The notes: generated from the letters alone by a model not told the origin. A stretch of 64,000 nt of DNA from Ruminiclostridium cellobioparum DSM 1351 = ATCC 15832 (GCF_000621505.1 NZ_KK211292.1:36817-100816), one strand, 5' to 3'. Counted from the first letter of the stretch, positions 9,696-19,252 are shown. Translations and numbers: made by a program.

Positions 9696-9746
9696 AAAAA
9701 ACAATGTACGTCATTTTGGAGATATTATGACGTGCATTGTTTTTTT
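9696..9746 (+). terminator. Rho-independent terminator after the GGGtGRT gene
   Basis: AAAAACAATGTACGTCA (9696-9712) pairs with TGACGTGCATTG (9728-9739) and runs into seven T. Confidence 0.9.
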
Positions 9747-9871
9747 ATGGACTTTTTAATTGTATAAAGGCAATATACTCTATTTACAAAAGCCAGTATT
9801 TGTATTAAAATGTATAATGATTTGAAAAATTTACATAAATTAGCAATGGGTTTATTGAATAAGGAGTATAA

Positions 9872-10828
9872 ATGTTTGACACTTTACTACAACACAGCAT
9901 ATTTCAGAAAGTCATAATGAATACATTATTGGTCTCTATTCCGGAAGAATTTTACTTTGTAATGTTTGTATTAATACTGGTAGGGGAATTTGAATACTGG
10001 AAGGAACCGGGCTGTAAAAGGCTTATAAATAAGTTTGACTATTTCAGAGTATTCCTTCCCACCGGTGTTGTTGCTCTATTATCCAATATTCTCAGATATA
10101 ACGGTTTAGAAGGTGGAATATATCAATTCATACCTCCTGTAGTGCTTTACATACTGATAGTATTAACCAATGACATTTTTGGGGATGCAAGTTGTATGAA
10201 ATGGATGGGAAAAGCCTTTATATTCCTATTGATCGGTTTTATTTCAATCGGGTTGTCGGAATTTATTTATATGCCGTTTGTACTGTACAGCACCGGACTC
10301 ACTATGGAGGAGATATGCAATGACTTCAGACTTTACTTCGGGTTGTCCCTGCCGGCAAGAGTGCTGCAGTATTCAATACTTTTATACTTTGTATGCAGGA
10401 AAAGAACTTTGCTGAAAGGACAGATGTTCAAGCATATCTTTTCAAATACTAAACTATCAATCATATTCTCTTTGTTTGGGGTATTTAATATAGCGTTCAT
10501 GTTCGTAATGTATAAGGCCGTTGTGTATGATAAAGCTCTTGTGGCTATTCCACTGGCTACACAATTTGTTGTCGTTATCGGTATAGTCCTGTTTCCCATT
10601 GCGAATATAATAAGTTTGCTGTTGAGCTCCTATTATATCAGAAATTTGGAGGTTAATGACAAAAAGGGCGCCACTGATAAGCTGGAAAGCTTATATAAAG
10701 AAATTCAATTGTATACAAATAATGGAGAATATGATAATATTATGTGGAAATTGAATGAATTTGGCATAGGCATTAAGGAAGTATCAAATAGTCTGTATAA
10801 AGGTAATACAACAGACTACCGTAGGTAA
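9872..10828 (+). CDS. Polytopic membrane protein upstream of an AgrD-like peptide
   Basis: About 318 aa with a strong AAGGAG site. Residues ~15-265 contain six or seven hydrophobic segments (for example FYFVMFVLILVG, VLYILIVLTNDIF, AFIFLLIGFISIG, LVAIPLATQFVVVIGIVLF). The last ~55 residues are hydrophilic and probably cytoplasmic and helical (TDKLESLYKEIQLYTNNGEY). It lacks the length and layout of the AgrB peptidase. The multi-helix N-terminus followed by a short helical tail resembles the sensor part of an AgrC-type kinase without the kinase, so a receptor, transporter or immunity role for the peptide encoded 26 bp downstream is possible. I do not recognise a family. Confidence 0.75.
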   Translation: MFDTLLQHSIFQKVIMNTLLVSIPEEFYFVMFVLILVGEFEYWKEPGCKRLINKFDYFRVFLPTGVVALLSNILRYNGLEGGIYQFIPPVVLYILIVLTNDIFGDASCMKWMGKAFIFLLIGFISIGLSEFIYMPFVLYSTGLTMEEICNDFRLYFGLSLPARVLQYSILLYFVCRKRTLLKGQMFKHIFSNTKLSIIFSLFGVFNIAFMFVMYKAVVYDKALVAIPLATQFVVVIGIVLFPIANIISLLLSSYYIRNLEVNDKKGATDKLESLYKEIQLYTNNGEYDNIMWKLNEFGIGIKEVSNSLYKGNTTDYRR

Positions 10829-10854
10829 GTTTAAGAGTATAAGGAGGGATGACA

Positions 10855-10974
10855 ATGAAGATATTCTTTTATAGCATCTTATCAAGTCTTTTGTATATTA
10901 TAGTATTGTTGTTTGGAGTAAAGCCAGCTTGCATGTGGGGGTTCCACCAGCCAAGAGTACCAAAGATCCAATAG
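10855..10974 (+). CDS. AgrD-like cyclic lactone autoinducer prepeptide (39 aa)
   Basis: A perfect AAGGAGGG site at 10841-10848 leads into a 39-codon ORF. Residues 1-22 are an amphipathic/hydrophobic leader (MKIFFYSILSSLLYIIVLL). They are followed by KPACMWGFHQPRVPKIQ, which has the AgrD-like layout of a cysteine for thiolactone closure (Cys26), aromatic residues, then the charged or proline-rich QP-x-x-P recognition tail. It lies 26 bp after the membrane-protein gene in the same operon and before a terminator. No AgrB-like processing enzyme is in the window. It is too short for most gene callers. Function as a quorum-sensing signal is inferred from the motif. Confidence 0.75.
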   Translation: MKIFFYSILSSLLYIIVLLFGVKPACMWGFHQPRVPKIQ

Positions 10975-11055
10975 GTATTAACCGTACCCTTGATGCCTAT
11001 ACCAATTTAATACAGGCTTTATATTTTGCCATGTTTTTTGTTCGGGATATAAAGG

Positions 11056-11093
11056 GAGAACCTTATGCAGTTAATTGCGGGGTTCTCTTTTTA
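11056..11093 (+). terminator. Terminator after the AgrD-like gene
   Basis: GAGAACC (11056-11062) pairs with GGTTCTC (11081-11087), followed by five T. Confidence 0.75.
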
Positions 11094-11342
11094 TATGGAG
11101 AATATAGGGCGGCCCAAAACGAAAAAATCGTATCTTGTGGGCTGACGTGCGGAAAAATAATGCATGGTCAAAAAGCTTGAAGGTTTAAACCTGTTAATAT
11201 GCAAAAGTTAAGATGAATTGCGGTTTCAAGACGCTATAATACGTGTATTTTGAGTTATATATCCCAAAGTATTTTTAAAAATGATATTTTTATATTGAAA
11301 GCCTGCAAAAATAATGATAAAATTATCTTAATTTAAGCAAGG

Positions 11343-11374
11343 ACGCTTAACATTCTTATGTTAAGCGTTTTTAA
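11343..11374 (+). terminator. Strong hairpin upstream of the oligopeptide operon
   Basis: A perfect 11-bp stem ACGCTTAACAT / ATGTTAAGCGT with the four-base loop TCTT runs into TTTTTAATT. It lies 70 bp before the first gene of the oligopeptide operon, so it may act as a terminator of upstream transcription or as a leader attenuator. Confidence 0.75.
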
Positions 11375-11444
11375 TTATGTTTTAGCACGCTACAGTGTTA
11401 GAAGAGAAACATGCTAGATAAAATAATGAAAAGAGGGATTTATC

Positions 11445-13034
11445 ATGAAAGGAAACAAAAGAGTATTAGCTCTGGCTTTATCGGCTGTTTTGACCCTGAC
11501 CGGTCTGGCTGGCTGCGGACAGAGCGATAAATCTGCCGGTTCAACGGCGGGTGCATCAGGCGGGGGCGCCAAGAGTAGAGCGCAGGACACAATCATTTAT
11601 GCACAGGGTGCAGATCCGAGAGGACTTGATCCTGCACTTGTGGATGACGGTGAATCAGGAAAGGTCATAGTAAACATTTATGAAGGACTTTTAAAGTATA
11701 GCAAGGATTCGACACAAATCGAACCTTCTCTCGCAGAAAAATGGGATATAAGCGATGACGGACTTACATATACCTTCTATCTCAGGAAGGGTGTCAAATT
11801 CCAGGATGGAACTGATTTTAATGCCGAAGCGGTGAAAATAAATATTGACCGCCAGCTGCCGCCAAAGGTTACCGAAGATATGGTTTATGCAGGTTTCGTA
11901 TTTGGTTCGGTAAAAGATGTTGAGGTTGTTGATGACTTGACTGTTAAAATCAACCTGACAGCTCCAAGCACACCATTCCTTAACAATCTTGCCATGTGTA
12001 TGGGTGCGCCTATGATAAGTCCGAAGGCGCTGGAGGAGAACGGCAACAATGTAAACGAACATCCGGTCGGAACAGGCCCATACACCTTTGTAAGCTGGAC
12101 AAAGGGTCAGAACATAGTTCTGAAGCGCAATGACAATTACTGGGGTGAAAAGGCTGTAACTACCAATGTCATATTCAAGTTTATCCCTGATAATTCGGCA
12201 AGAGTTGTTGCACTTAACAACGGAGAAGCCGATATCATCGACGGAATCGATGCAACAGTAGTACAGCAGATCGAGGGTTCGGGAAACAAGATATATAAGG
12301 CACAGGGCATGAACATAAACTATTTGGCCTACAATACAACCAAAGCTCCTTTTAATGATGTAAAGGTACGTACTGCAATTTCACAGGCCATTAATGTTCC
12401 CGAGCTGGTGCAGAGCTTATACCAGGGTTATGCAGAGCCTGCGACGTCAGTACTTCCAACCTTTATACCGGGATATGATGCAAGCATAGCACAGGTTGCC
12501 TTTGACCAGGCTGCCGCCAAAGCAGCGCTTGCCGGTGCGGGTGTCAGCAAGCTGCATATAATCACATACACAAACCCAAGGCCTTACAATACGGCTAATG
12601 GCCAGGCTCTTGCCGAAGCAATCCAGGGTTACCTCAAGAATGTTGGTGTAACTGCAACAATTGATGCGTTTGACTGGACAACCTACAAGGAAAAGGTTAA
12701 AGCGGGAGATTATGATATCTGTTTCTATGGCTGGATAGGCGATAACGGTGATCCGGACAACTTCATGAACCTGATGGCCGACAAAGATCCAAGAATGAAT
12801 GTTGCACGTTATGACAACGCGGCATACAAGGAGTTGATAGCAAAGGGACTCACCATACCAAACGGTGACGAACGTAACAAGGTTTACACCGACCTTGAAA
12901 AAATGGCTGCAAAAGAAGCTGTTTGGCTTCCAATATCTCATGCTACGACGCTTGTTGGTTACAGGAGCAATGTAAAGGACTTCAACTACCATACTACCGG
13001 AGTTATATTCCTTTCCGAAGCTTCCAAAGACTAA
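11445..13034 (+). CDS. Peptide/oligopeptide ABC transporter substrate-binding lipoprotein
   Basis: Extracytoplasmic receptor of the SBP_bac_5 (OppA/DppA) family. The signal peptide ends in a lipobox, TGLAGCGQS, so the mature protein is lipid-anchored at Cys24. Residues ~70-480 carry the family features: NIYEGLLKY, PSLAEKWDISDDGLTYTFYLRKGVKF, DFNAEAVKINIDR, NVNEHPVGTGPYTFVSW, and WIGDNGDPDNFM. It is the first gene of a five-gene Dpp/Opp operon (binding protein, two permeases, two ATPases). The cargo could be peptides, glutathione or a sugar oligomer; peptide is the default inference. Confidence 0.93.
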   Translation: MKGNKRVLALALSAVLTLTGLAGCGQSDKSAGSTAGASGGGAKSRAQDTIIYAQGADPRGLDPALVDDGESGKVIVNIYEGLLKYSKDSTQIEPSLAEKWDISDDGLTYTFYLRKGVKFQDGTDFNAEAVKINIDRQLPPKVTEDMVYAGFVFGSVKDVEVVDDLTVKINLTAPSTPFLNNLAMCMGAPMISPKALEENGNNVNEHPVGTGPYTFVSWTKGQNIVLKRNDNYWGEKAVTTNVIFKFIPDNSARVVALNNGEADIIDGIDATVVQQIEGSGNKIYKAQGMNINYLAYNTTKAPFNDVKVRTAISQAINVPELVQSLYQGYAEPATSVLPTFIPGYDASIAQVAFDQAAAKAALAGAGVSKLHIITYTNPRPYNTANGQALAEAIQGYLKNVGVTATIDAFDWTTYKEKVKAGDYDICFYGWIGDNGDPDNFMNLMADKDPRMNVARYDNAAYKELIAKGLTIPNGDERNKVYTDLEKMAAKEAVWLPISHATTLVGYRSNVKDFNYHTTGVIFLSEASKD

Positions 13035-13075
13035 TTGGGTTATATTTGTAACTGACACAATTTTGTGCGTATATG

Positions 13076-13107
13076 CTGCCAGAAGTGTGACCTTGCACTT
13101 CTGGCAG
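13076..13107 (+). promoter_or_regulatory. Intercistronic hairpin between binding-protein and permease genes
   Basis: A perfect 12-bp stem CTGCCAGAAGTG / CACTTCTGGCAG with an 8-base loop lies between the binding-protein stop and the permease start and is not followed by a T-run. In binding-protein-dependent transporters such hairpins protect the first cistron's mRNA or partly terminate, giving more binding protein than permease. Confidence 0.65.
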
Positions 13108-13146
13108 ATATTATTTTGCAAAGATATTAGGGAAAGGTTGTTAAAG

Positions 13147-14163
13147 ATGTTAAAATATATAGTCAAACGTATACTTATGCTGATTCCGGTACTTCTTGGA
13201 GTCTCTGTCATAGTATTCCTTATAATGCGTGTATTTTCTCCAGACCCGGCTCCCATTGTCCTGGGACAGCATGCGACAGCCGAAACGGTAGAAAAATGGC
13301 GTGAAGCAAACGGCTTGAATTCTCCCATATATATTCAATATTTTGATTTTATCAAAGGTGCTGTTACCGGAGATTTCGGAACCTCCTATTACACCAAGAC
13401 TCCGGTAATGAAAGAAATAATGTCGCGTTTCCCGGCTACAATAGAACTTGCAATAGCAGCAATTATACTGGCATCAATAATAGGTATCCTGATTGGTGCC
13501 ATTTCAGCTGTAAAGAAAAATTCTATTTTTGACAATTCCGGAATGATTCTTGCATTGATCGGTGTGTCCATGCCCATATTCTGGCTCGGTATACTGCTCA
13601 TAATCCTGTTCTCGGGCATACTGCACATATTGCCCTCGGGAAGTAGAATTGATCCGCTGCTGCAGCCATATGGCGGTACAGGCTTCTACATGATTGACAC
13701 CTTGGTTTCAGGTGACATGGAAGCCTTTGTTGATGCCGTAAAGCATCTGGTGCTGCCTGCTCTGGCTCTTGGTATGTATTCCATGGCCATCATAACAAGA
13801 ATGACCCGCTCCAGCATGCTGGACACCTTGAACCAGGATTATATCCGCACTGCCAGGGCTAAGGGCATAAAAGACGGCAGAGTGATCACCCACCATGCGC
13901 TCCGGAATGCAATGATACCGGTTACCACTGTTATCGGTCTGCAGCTGGGCTCACTTCTGGGCGGAGCAGTGCTCACCGAGACTGTTTTCTCATGGCCGGG
14001 CATTGGGCATTACACTGTTGAATGCATACTGAAATCGGATTTTCCCGTAGTTCAGGGAATTGTATTGCTGATTGCATGTATTTTTGTGTTGATCAATCTT
14101 GTAGTAGATATTTTCTATGCATTTCTTGATCCAAGAATTAAATTTTCCAAGAAGGAGGCTTAA
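13147..14163 (+). CDS. Oligopeptide ABC transporter permease, DppB/OppB type
   Basis: 338-aa inner-membrane permease with six predicted helices, from the N-terminal KYIVKRILMLIPVLLGVSVIV onward. The EAA loop is seen in NQDYIRTARAKGIKDGRVITHHALRNA, where it docks to the ATPase. FSWPGIGHYTVE is characteristic of DppB. ATG 13147 is preferred (GGGAAAGG upstream); an upstream in-frame GTG at 13063 lies within the intercistronic hairpin leader. It pairs with the DppC-type permease 4 bp downstream. Confidence 0.93.
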   Translation: MLKYIVKRILMLIPVLLGVSVIVFLIMRVFSPDPAPIVLGQHATAETVEKWREANGLNSPIYIQYFDFIKGAVTGDFGTSYYTKTPVMKEIMSRFPATIELAIAAIILASIIGILIGAISAVKKNSIFDNSGMILALIGVSMPIFWLGILLIILFSGILHILPSGSRIDPLLQPYGGTGFYMIDTLVSGDMEAFVDAVKHLVLPALALGMYSMAIITRMTRSSMLDTLNQDYIRTARAKGIKDGRVITHHALRNAMIPVTTVIGLQLGSLLGGAVLTETVFSWPGIGHYTVECILKSDFPVVQGIVLLIACIFVLINLVVDIFYAFLDPRIKFSKKEA

Positions 14164-14167
14164 CTTT

Positions 14168-15082
14168 ATGAAACTTAAAGATTTAAAAGCAGACGTTGAA
14201 GAAAATTCATTACAGCAAGCCCTTCCTCTTGAAAAACCGGAATCCCGGCTCAAGGAAATGTGGGAGGCCCTGCGTGAAAATAATGCTGCCGTAGTTGGCT
14301 TGTGTATTATACTTTTTCTTATTCTGGTTGCCATATTGGCGCCGTTGATAATGCCTTACGATCCAAACCTGTCCGACATGAGCAAGAGCTTTTTAAAGCC
14401 GGGTCCGGACCATTGGTTCGGCACCGACCAGCTGGGCCGTGATATTTTAAGCAGGATAATATCAGGTGCCAGAATATCTCTTACCGTTGGCTTGAGTGCT
14501 GTGGTCATATCACTTACCATAGGTGTTGTACTTGGCTCCATAGCAGGTTACTTTGGAGGCAAGGCAGATATAATCATCATGCGTTTTATGGATATGATGC
14601 TGGCCATTCCTTCCATTCTCCTTGCAATAGCCTTTATGGCCGCCCTTGGAAAGGGAATTGACAAAGCGGTTATTGCAATAGGGCTTGTTTCAATTCCCGA
14701 ATACGCACGTATAGTGCGGGGAAGTATCCTTTCGGTAAAAGAGAATGACTATGTACAGGCGGCACGGGTTATCGGCAACAAGAACAGCAGAATAATTTTT
14801 AAACATATTCTGCCGAATGTACTTTCTTCCATTGTTGTAAGAGCAACACTTGGAATCTCCACTGCAGTACTGGACACTGCCGCCCTCGGATTTTTGGGCC
14901 TTGGAGTACAGCCGCCTGTTGCGGAGTGGGGCGATATGCTGGGACGTGCAAGGGGCTTCATTTTTACAGCACCGTATACCCTCATTTTTCCGGGCCTGGC
15001 AATTACAATCACAGTATTGGCATTCAATCTTTTGGGCGACGGTTTGAGAGATGCTCTTGATCCGAAATCCAGAAAGAATTAA
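14168..15082 (+). CDS. Oligopeptide ABC transporter permease, DppC/OppC type
   Basis: 304-aa permease with an N-terminal cytoplasmic segment and six helices. It has the OppC_N motif around MPYDPNLSDMSKSF, then WFGTDQLGRDILSRIISGARIS, an EAA loop (NDYVQAARVIGNKNSRIIFKHILPN) and LGLGVQPPVAEWGDML. The ATG at 14168 has AAGGAGG 9 bp upstream, overlapping the end of the preceding permease gene. Confidence 0.94.
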   Translation: MKLKDLKADVEENSLQQALPLEKPESRLKEMWEALRENNAAVVGLCIILFLILVAILAPLIMPYDPNLSDMSKSFLKPGPDHWFGTDQLGRDILSRIISGARISLTVGLSAVVISLTIGVVLGSIAGYFGGKADIIIMRFMDMMLAIPSILLAIAFMAALGKGIDKAVIAIGLVSIPEYARIVRGSILSVKENDYVQAARVIGNKNSRIIFKHILPNVLSSIVVRATLGISTAVLDTAALGFLGLGVQPPVAEWGDMLGRARGFIFTAPYTLIFPGLAITITVLAFNLLGDGLRDALDPKSRKN

Positions 15083-15094
15083 GGTGGTGCAGAC

Positions 15095-16078
15095 ATGTTA
15101 CTTGAAGTTAAAAATTTAAAAACAGAATTCAAATTAAAAAAAGGTGTAGTCAATGCTGTTGACGACATCAGTTTTTCTTTAGATAAAGGTAAAATACTTG
15201 CAATAGTAGGTGAATCGGGTTCGGGTAAAAGTGTCACCTCCCTTTCCATAATGGGCCTGCTTCAGGACCCCGGCCGCGTAGCGGAGGGTGAAATCCTGTT
15301 CAAGGGCAAGGATTTGCTTAAGATGAGCAAGGCTGAAAAGCGTTCGGTACGCGGAAATCAGATTTCAATGATCTTTCAGGAGCCCATGACTTCCTTAAAT
15401 CCGGTTTACAGGATCAAGGACCAGATCATGGAAAGTATTATGACACATATGAAGGTTTCCAAAAAGGAAGCTCTCAAGCGTACCATCGAAATGCTGGAGA
15501 TAGTCGGAATACCCTCGGCTGAAAAGCGCGCCTATGATTACCCTCATCAAATGAGCGGAGGTATGAGGCAAAGGGTTATGATAGCTATGGCATTGATAGG
15601 AAATCCTGAACTATTGATTGCCGATGAACCGACAACTGCGCTGGATGTTACCATACAGGCCCAGATACTGGATCTGCTGTACCATATGCGTGAAAAATTC
15701 AATATGGCTGTAATGCTTATCACACATGACCTGGGCGTGGTATCCGAAGCTGCCGACCATGTTATAGTAATGTATTGCGGCAAAATAGTCGAAGAAGCAG
15801 ATGTGCGTTCACTGTTTGAAAATCCTCTCCATCCCTATACGCTGGGTTTGCTTCGCTCCATTCCAAGACTCGAGGATGAGAACGATGAACCTCTCTATAT
15901 GATAAAGGGTATGGTGCCAAATCCGTTGAACATGCCGGCAGGCTGCCCGTTCTCCGACCGCTGCGACAGCTGTATGGACCGCTGCCGGAAGGAAATGCCC
16001 CAACTGGTGGAAAAGGATGGGCACAAGGTGCGTTGCTTCCTTTATGAAGATGAAAGACAAGGAGGTAAACGAACATGA
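15095..16078 (+). CDS. Oligopeptide ABC transporter ATP-binding protein, DppD/OppD type
   Basis: 327-aa ATPase. Walker A is [11 protein letters not shown], the signature motif is [13 protein letters not shown], Walker B is [12 protein letters not shown], and the switch His is in ITHDLG. The C-terminal oligopeptide-transporter extension carries four cysteines ([15 protein letters not shown]), a known Fe-S binding motif of DppD/OppD proteins. It overlaps the next gene by 4 bp (ATGA), indicating translational coupling. Confidence 0.95.
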   Translation: MLLEVKNLKTEFKLKKGVVNAVDDISFSLDKGKILAIVGESGSGKSVTSLSIMGLLQDPGRVAEGEILFKGKDLLKMSKAEKRSVRGNQISMIFQEPMTSLNPVYRIKDQIMESIMTHMKVSKKEALKRTIEMLEIVGIPSAEKRAYDYPHQMSGGMRQRVMIAMALIGNPELLIADEPTTALDVTIQAQILDLLYHMREKFNMAVMLITHDLGVVSEAADHVIVMYCGKIVEEADVRSLFENPLHPYTLGLLRSIPRLEDENDEPLYMIKGMVPNPLNMPAGCPFSDRCDSCMDRCRKEMPQLVEKDGHKVRCFLYEDERQGGKRT

Positions 16079-17040
16079 GTGAAGTCCTGGTTGAAGTAAA
16101 AAACCTTAAGAAGTATTTCACGCTGGATCATGACTTTTTCGGCCGTCCCACCTCGGTATTAAAGGCCACCGATGACGTATCTTTCAGTATCAATAAAGGT
16201 GAAACCCTTGGTCTGGTCGGTGAGTCGGGCTGTGGAAAAACCACCATCGGAAAGATGCTGGTAAACCTTTATGAACCCACAGAAGGGCAGATTATATTTG
16301 AAGGCACAGATCTGACAAAATTGTCTGAAGCCAAGCGCCGTGCATACAGCAAGGACATTCAGCTTATTTTTCAGGACCCCTATGCCTCATTGAATCCGAG
16401 AATGACAGTGGGTGACATCATTGCCGAGCCAATCAGGATCAATAACCTGCTGCCAAAGGAAAAGATTGAAAGCAGAGTAACTTATTTATTAAATTGCGTA
16501 GGTCTGGCAAATCATCAGAGAAACCGCTATCCCCACGAATTTTCGGGAGGACAGCGCCAGCGTGTGGGCATTGCCCGTGCACTTGCCGTGCAGCCCAAGC
16601 TGATTGTCTGTGATGAGCCTGTATCAGCACTGGATGTGTCAATACAGGCACAGGTTCTCAACCTGCTGGATGAACTGAAGGAGGAATTCGGACTCACCTA
16701 CCTCTTCATTGCCCATGGACTGAATGTGGTGAAGCATATCAGTGACCGGGTAGGCGTCATGTACCTTGGAAAGCTGGTGGAAATGGCACCGAAGAAGGAA
16801 CTGTATTCCAATCCGATGCATCCTTATACGCAGGCGCTGCTGTCGGCCATACCCTCGGTTGATCCAAATACCAAAAAGCAGAGGATAATCCTCTCAGGTG
16901 ATGTGCCAAGCCCGATCAACCTTCCGGAGGGCTGCCGCTTCTGTTCACGCTGCTTTAAGAAAATCGAAGGCTGCGACAGGGATGAACCTGGCTTGAAAGA
17001 AGTTTCACCGGGGCATTTTGTAGCATGTAAGCTGTATTAA
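16075..17040 (+). CDS. Oligopeptide ABC transporter ATP-binding protein, DppF/OppF type
   Basis: 321-aa partner ATPase. Walker A is [11 protein letters not shown], the signature is [15 protein letters not shown], Walker B is [12 protein letters not shown], and the H-loop is [12 protein letters not shown] (His with a Gly where most have Asp: AHG instead of AHD/THD). The C-terminal cysteine motif is GCRFCSRC plus a later GC. It is the last gene of the operon and is followed by a terminator. Confidence 0.95.
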   Translation: MSEVLVEVKNLKKYFTLDHDFFGRPTSVLKATDDVSFSINKGETLGLVGESGCGKTTIGKMLVNLYEPTEGQIIFEGTDLTKLSEAKRRAYSKDIQLIFQDPYASLNPRMTVGDIIAEPIRINNLLPKEKIESRVTYLLNCVGLANHQRNRYPHEFSGGQRQRVGIARALAVQPKLIVCDEPVSALDVSIQAQVLNLLDELKEEFGLTYLFIAHGLNVVKHISDRVGVMYLGKLVEMAPKKELYSNPMHPYTQALLSAIPSVDPNTKKQRIILSGDVPSPINLPEGCRFCSRCFKKIEGCDRDEPGLKEVSPGHFVACKLY

Positions 17041-17101
17041 AAATATCACTTGAATACAAGTTAACTTAAACCGGCGCAGCTGGTCAGGTTAACTGGACCA
17101 G

Positions 17102-17145
17102 AAACCTCCTGAACACAGGCTTTTTGAATGTTCAGGAGGTTTATT
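17102..17145 (+). terminator. Rho-independent terminator of the oligopeptide operon
   Basis: AAACCTCCTGAACA (17102-17115) pairs perfectly with TGTTCAGGAGGTTT (17129-17142), then a T-rich tail. Confidence 0.9.
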
Positions 17146-17226
17146 TGCGTCAAAAAACAGACTTATCTCAGAATGGTACGTAAAGTATTATGTTGCAGCA
17201 ATAATATACCACTCAACAGGAGAAAA

Positions 17227-17919
17227 ATGATGAACAAAACTGACTTATTAAAGGCTAACGGAAAAACAGGATTTTTATATAGACTGTTATTCATACTGAT
17301 GATACCTGCGGCACAGGGGCTGTACTTTCTAATCAACCTGACCACCACAAGGGCATATGACATCACCATATTTCTGGATAAATACATACCTTTTAATGAG
17401 TGGTTTATCCTGCCCTATGTATTCTGGTATTTTTATACCTTCGGCGCATTGGTTGTTCTGGCGTATAAAGACTGCAAAACCTATTACAAGCTTTTGTTCA
17501 GCATAGTTACAGGGATGATGGTATGCTTCGTCGTATATTTCATATTCCCCACCACAGTGCCCAGGCCGCATGTGCCGGGTACAAACCTCCTTCAGAAAAT
17601 GGTTCTGATGATTTACGGCAATGATAAGCCCTACAACTGTTTTCCAAGCATTCATATGCTGGACACCCTGTTGATCACCATGTTTATATTCAAGCATAAC
17701 AAGAATCTTATACTTAAGGTAACCTCAGCCGTCATATGTGTATCCATATATATGTCCACCTGGTTTGTAAAGCAGCACAGTATTCTGGATGCGGTTGCCT
17801 CCACCATTTTAGGGATTATACTGTTCCTGGTGTTTGAAAATGAGTATGTTATCAGGAAACTTGAAAATCTGCGTGAGATATTGACCCTGCAGAAACGGGT
17901 GAAGGGACTGTCGGAATAA
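17227..17919 (+). CDS. PAP2-family membrane phosphatase
   Basis: About 230 aa with five or six membrane segments. The PAP2 signature is seen as CFPSIHML (motif 2, SxxH core: P-S-I-H) and KQHSILDAVAS (motif 3, with the catalytic His and Asp). Motif 1 (K-x6-RP) is represented by TTVPRPHVPG. Such enzymes act on lipid phosphates, for example undecaprenyl pyrophosphate recycling or phosphatidate dephosphorylation. The start at ATG 17227 follows CAGGAG; a further upstream frame start has no ribosome site. Monocistronic. Confidence 0.85.
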   Translation: MMNKTDLLKANGKTGFLYRLLFILMIPAAQGLYFLINLTTTRAYDITIFLDKYIPFNEWFILPYVFWYFYTFGALVVLAYKDCKTYYKLLFSIVTGMMVCFVVYFIFPTTVPRPHVPGTNLLQKMVLMIYGNDKPYNCFPSIHMLDTLLITMFIFKHNKNLILKVTSAVICVSIYMSTWFVKQHSILDAVASTILGIILFLVFENEYVIRKLENLREILTLQKRVKGLSE

Positions 17920-18074
17920 AGAGAGTTTTATTATAATTCATGCTTTCTTTACCAATAAGCAAAAATATTATATAATTCTTTTATTGTATAAATATTAATT
18001 ATTTGTATAATTAGAGAATATATAATATTTTTTTATTTTCAAGTATATCCGGTCAGCCCGGCATGGAGGTCGCA

Positions 18075-18893
18075 ATGGGGTTTAAAAGAGAAGAACTGAA
18101 AGAGGCACACCGTATTGTTATTAAAGTGGGAACATCCACATTGACATATGAAACAGGAAAAATAAATTTCACAAGGATAGACAAGCTTGCAAGGATCTTA
18201 TCCGATCTCTCAAACCAGGGGAAAGAAGTGGTCCTGGTTAGCTCAGGGGCCATAGGAGTGGGAGTGGACAAGCTCAAGCTGCCCGAAAGGCCCAAGACCA
18301 TACGTGAAAAGCAGGCCGTTGCTGCTGTGGGGCAGTGTGAACTCATGCACATGTACAGCAAATTCTTTTCCGAGTACGGCCATATAGTGGCGCAGATCCT
18401 TTTGACAAGAGATGTAGTGGGTGACGAAACCTGCAGCAGAAATGTTGTCAATACCTTTGAAACACTGCTGGCAAAGGGCATAGTACCCATAGTCAATGAA
18501 AATGACTCTGTGTCGATAGTGGAGCTCAAAGCTGGACAGAAAGATACCTTCAGCGAAAATGACACACTGTCGGCCATAGTCGCAAAGCTTATAAGAGCCG
18601 ACCTTTTAATAATACTTTCTGATATAGACGGCTTCTATGATTGCGATCCGAGAAAGAATCCCGACTCAAAGATGTTATCGGTAATAGAGGAGATAACTCC
18701 AGAGATAGAGTGCTATGCGGATGGAGCCGGAACCAAGCGCGGGACAGGCGGAATGGTTACCAAGCTCAAAGCGGCAAAAATAGCTACCAAAGCTGGGGTT
18801 AATGTGGTGCTGACCAATGGCAGCCATCCTGAATCAGTTATGGATATTATAAACGGTGACGAGATAGGAACCGTATTTGTGGGAAGGGATTAA
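18075..18893 (+). CDS. proB: Glutamate 5-kinase
   Basis: Phosphorylates L-glutamate in the first step of proline synthesis. Residues 14-265 are an amino-acid kinase fold: RIVIKVGTSTLT (phosphate loop), VLVSSGAIGVGVDKL, VPIVNENDSVS, LLIILSDIDGFYDCDPRKNP, and GTGGMVTKLKAAKIATKAGV. At 272 aa it is the short form, lacking the C-terminal PUA domain of E. coli ProB. ATG 18075 follows GGAGG at 18065-18069; the in-frame ATG at 18063 overlaps that site. No proA is adjacent, which is unusual. Confidence 0.96.
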   Translation: MGFKREELKEAHRIVIKVGTSTLTYETGKINFTRIDKLARILSDLSNQGKEVVLVSSGAIGVGVDKLKLPERPKTIREKQAVAAVGQCELMHMYSKFFSEYGHIVAQILLTRDVVGDETCSRNVVNTFETLLAKGIVPIVNENDSVSIVELKAGQKDTFSENDTLSAIVAKLIRADLLIILSDIDGFYDCDPRKNPDSKMLSVIEEITPEIECYADGAGTKRGTGGMVTKLKAAKIATKAGVNVVLTNGSHPESVMDIINGDEIGTVFVGRD

Positions 18894-18964
18894 ATATTGT
18901 GTTAGCTAAAAATTTAAAATAAAAAGTATGGATAAAAACAAATTAAGTAAAAATGTAAAATATA

Positions 18965-19216
18965 GTGAGACGTTTACAATTTTTATTAAACTATTGCATT
19001 GATGCTTACATTCCTGAGACGGGATATTTTGGAACAGAAACCCAAAGTGCAGTTAGAAAACTACAGAGTTATGCTAATACAAGAACATTTGGTAATATAA
19101 GTTTCAAATTTACGGCGATAAGTGCAGATGGCGTTGCAGGCCCTTACACATGGGGTAAGTTAAATTATATGATGACTATTTTATCAAAAATATATAAAAT
19201 AAAGCCACTAAATTGA
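18965..19216 (+). pseudogene. Small peptidoglycan-binding (PG_binding_1-like) ORF, probable fragment
   Basis: Codes for about 83 residues with the PG_binding_1 pattern: LQ-x-LLN, ETGYFGTETQSAVRKLQ and DGVAGPYTWGKL. There is no signal peptide and no clear ribosome site before the GTG, so it is probably the surviving C-terminal piece of a cell-wall hydrolase or spore cortex protein. A terminator follows 3' of it. It could also be a genuine tiny protein; evidence for expression is lacking. Confidence 0.5.
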
Positions 19217-19245
19217 TTCTAAAAAATCAATTTAGTGGCTTTTAT
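19200..19245. terminator. Bidirectional terminator between the PG-binding fragment and the PBP gene
   Basis: A perfect 15-bp stem GCCACTAAATTGATT / AATCAATTTAGTGGC is flanked by A-rich and T-rich sequence on both sides, serving the converging genes. Confidence 0.85.
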
Positions 19246-19252
19246 TATTACA

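Larger units (their letters stand above)
10975..11444. other. Intergenic region with two terminators, no gene
   Basis: 470 bp between the AgrD-like gene and the peptide-binding protein gene. It holds two hairpin terminators (listed separately) and AT-rich DNA. An 83-codon frame at 10929-11180 has no ribosome site and overlaps the peptide gene out of frame, so it is not called. Confidence 0.6.

Noticed and set aside
10929..11180. 83-codon frame overlapping the AgrD-like gene
   Set aside because: No ribosome site, overlaps the better-supported 39-codon ORF out of frame, and spans a terminator.
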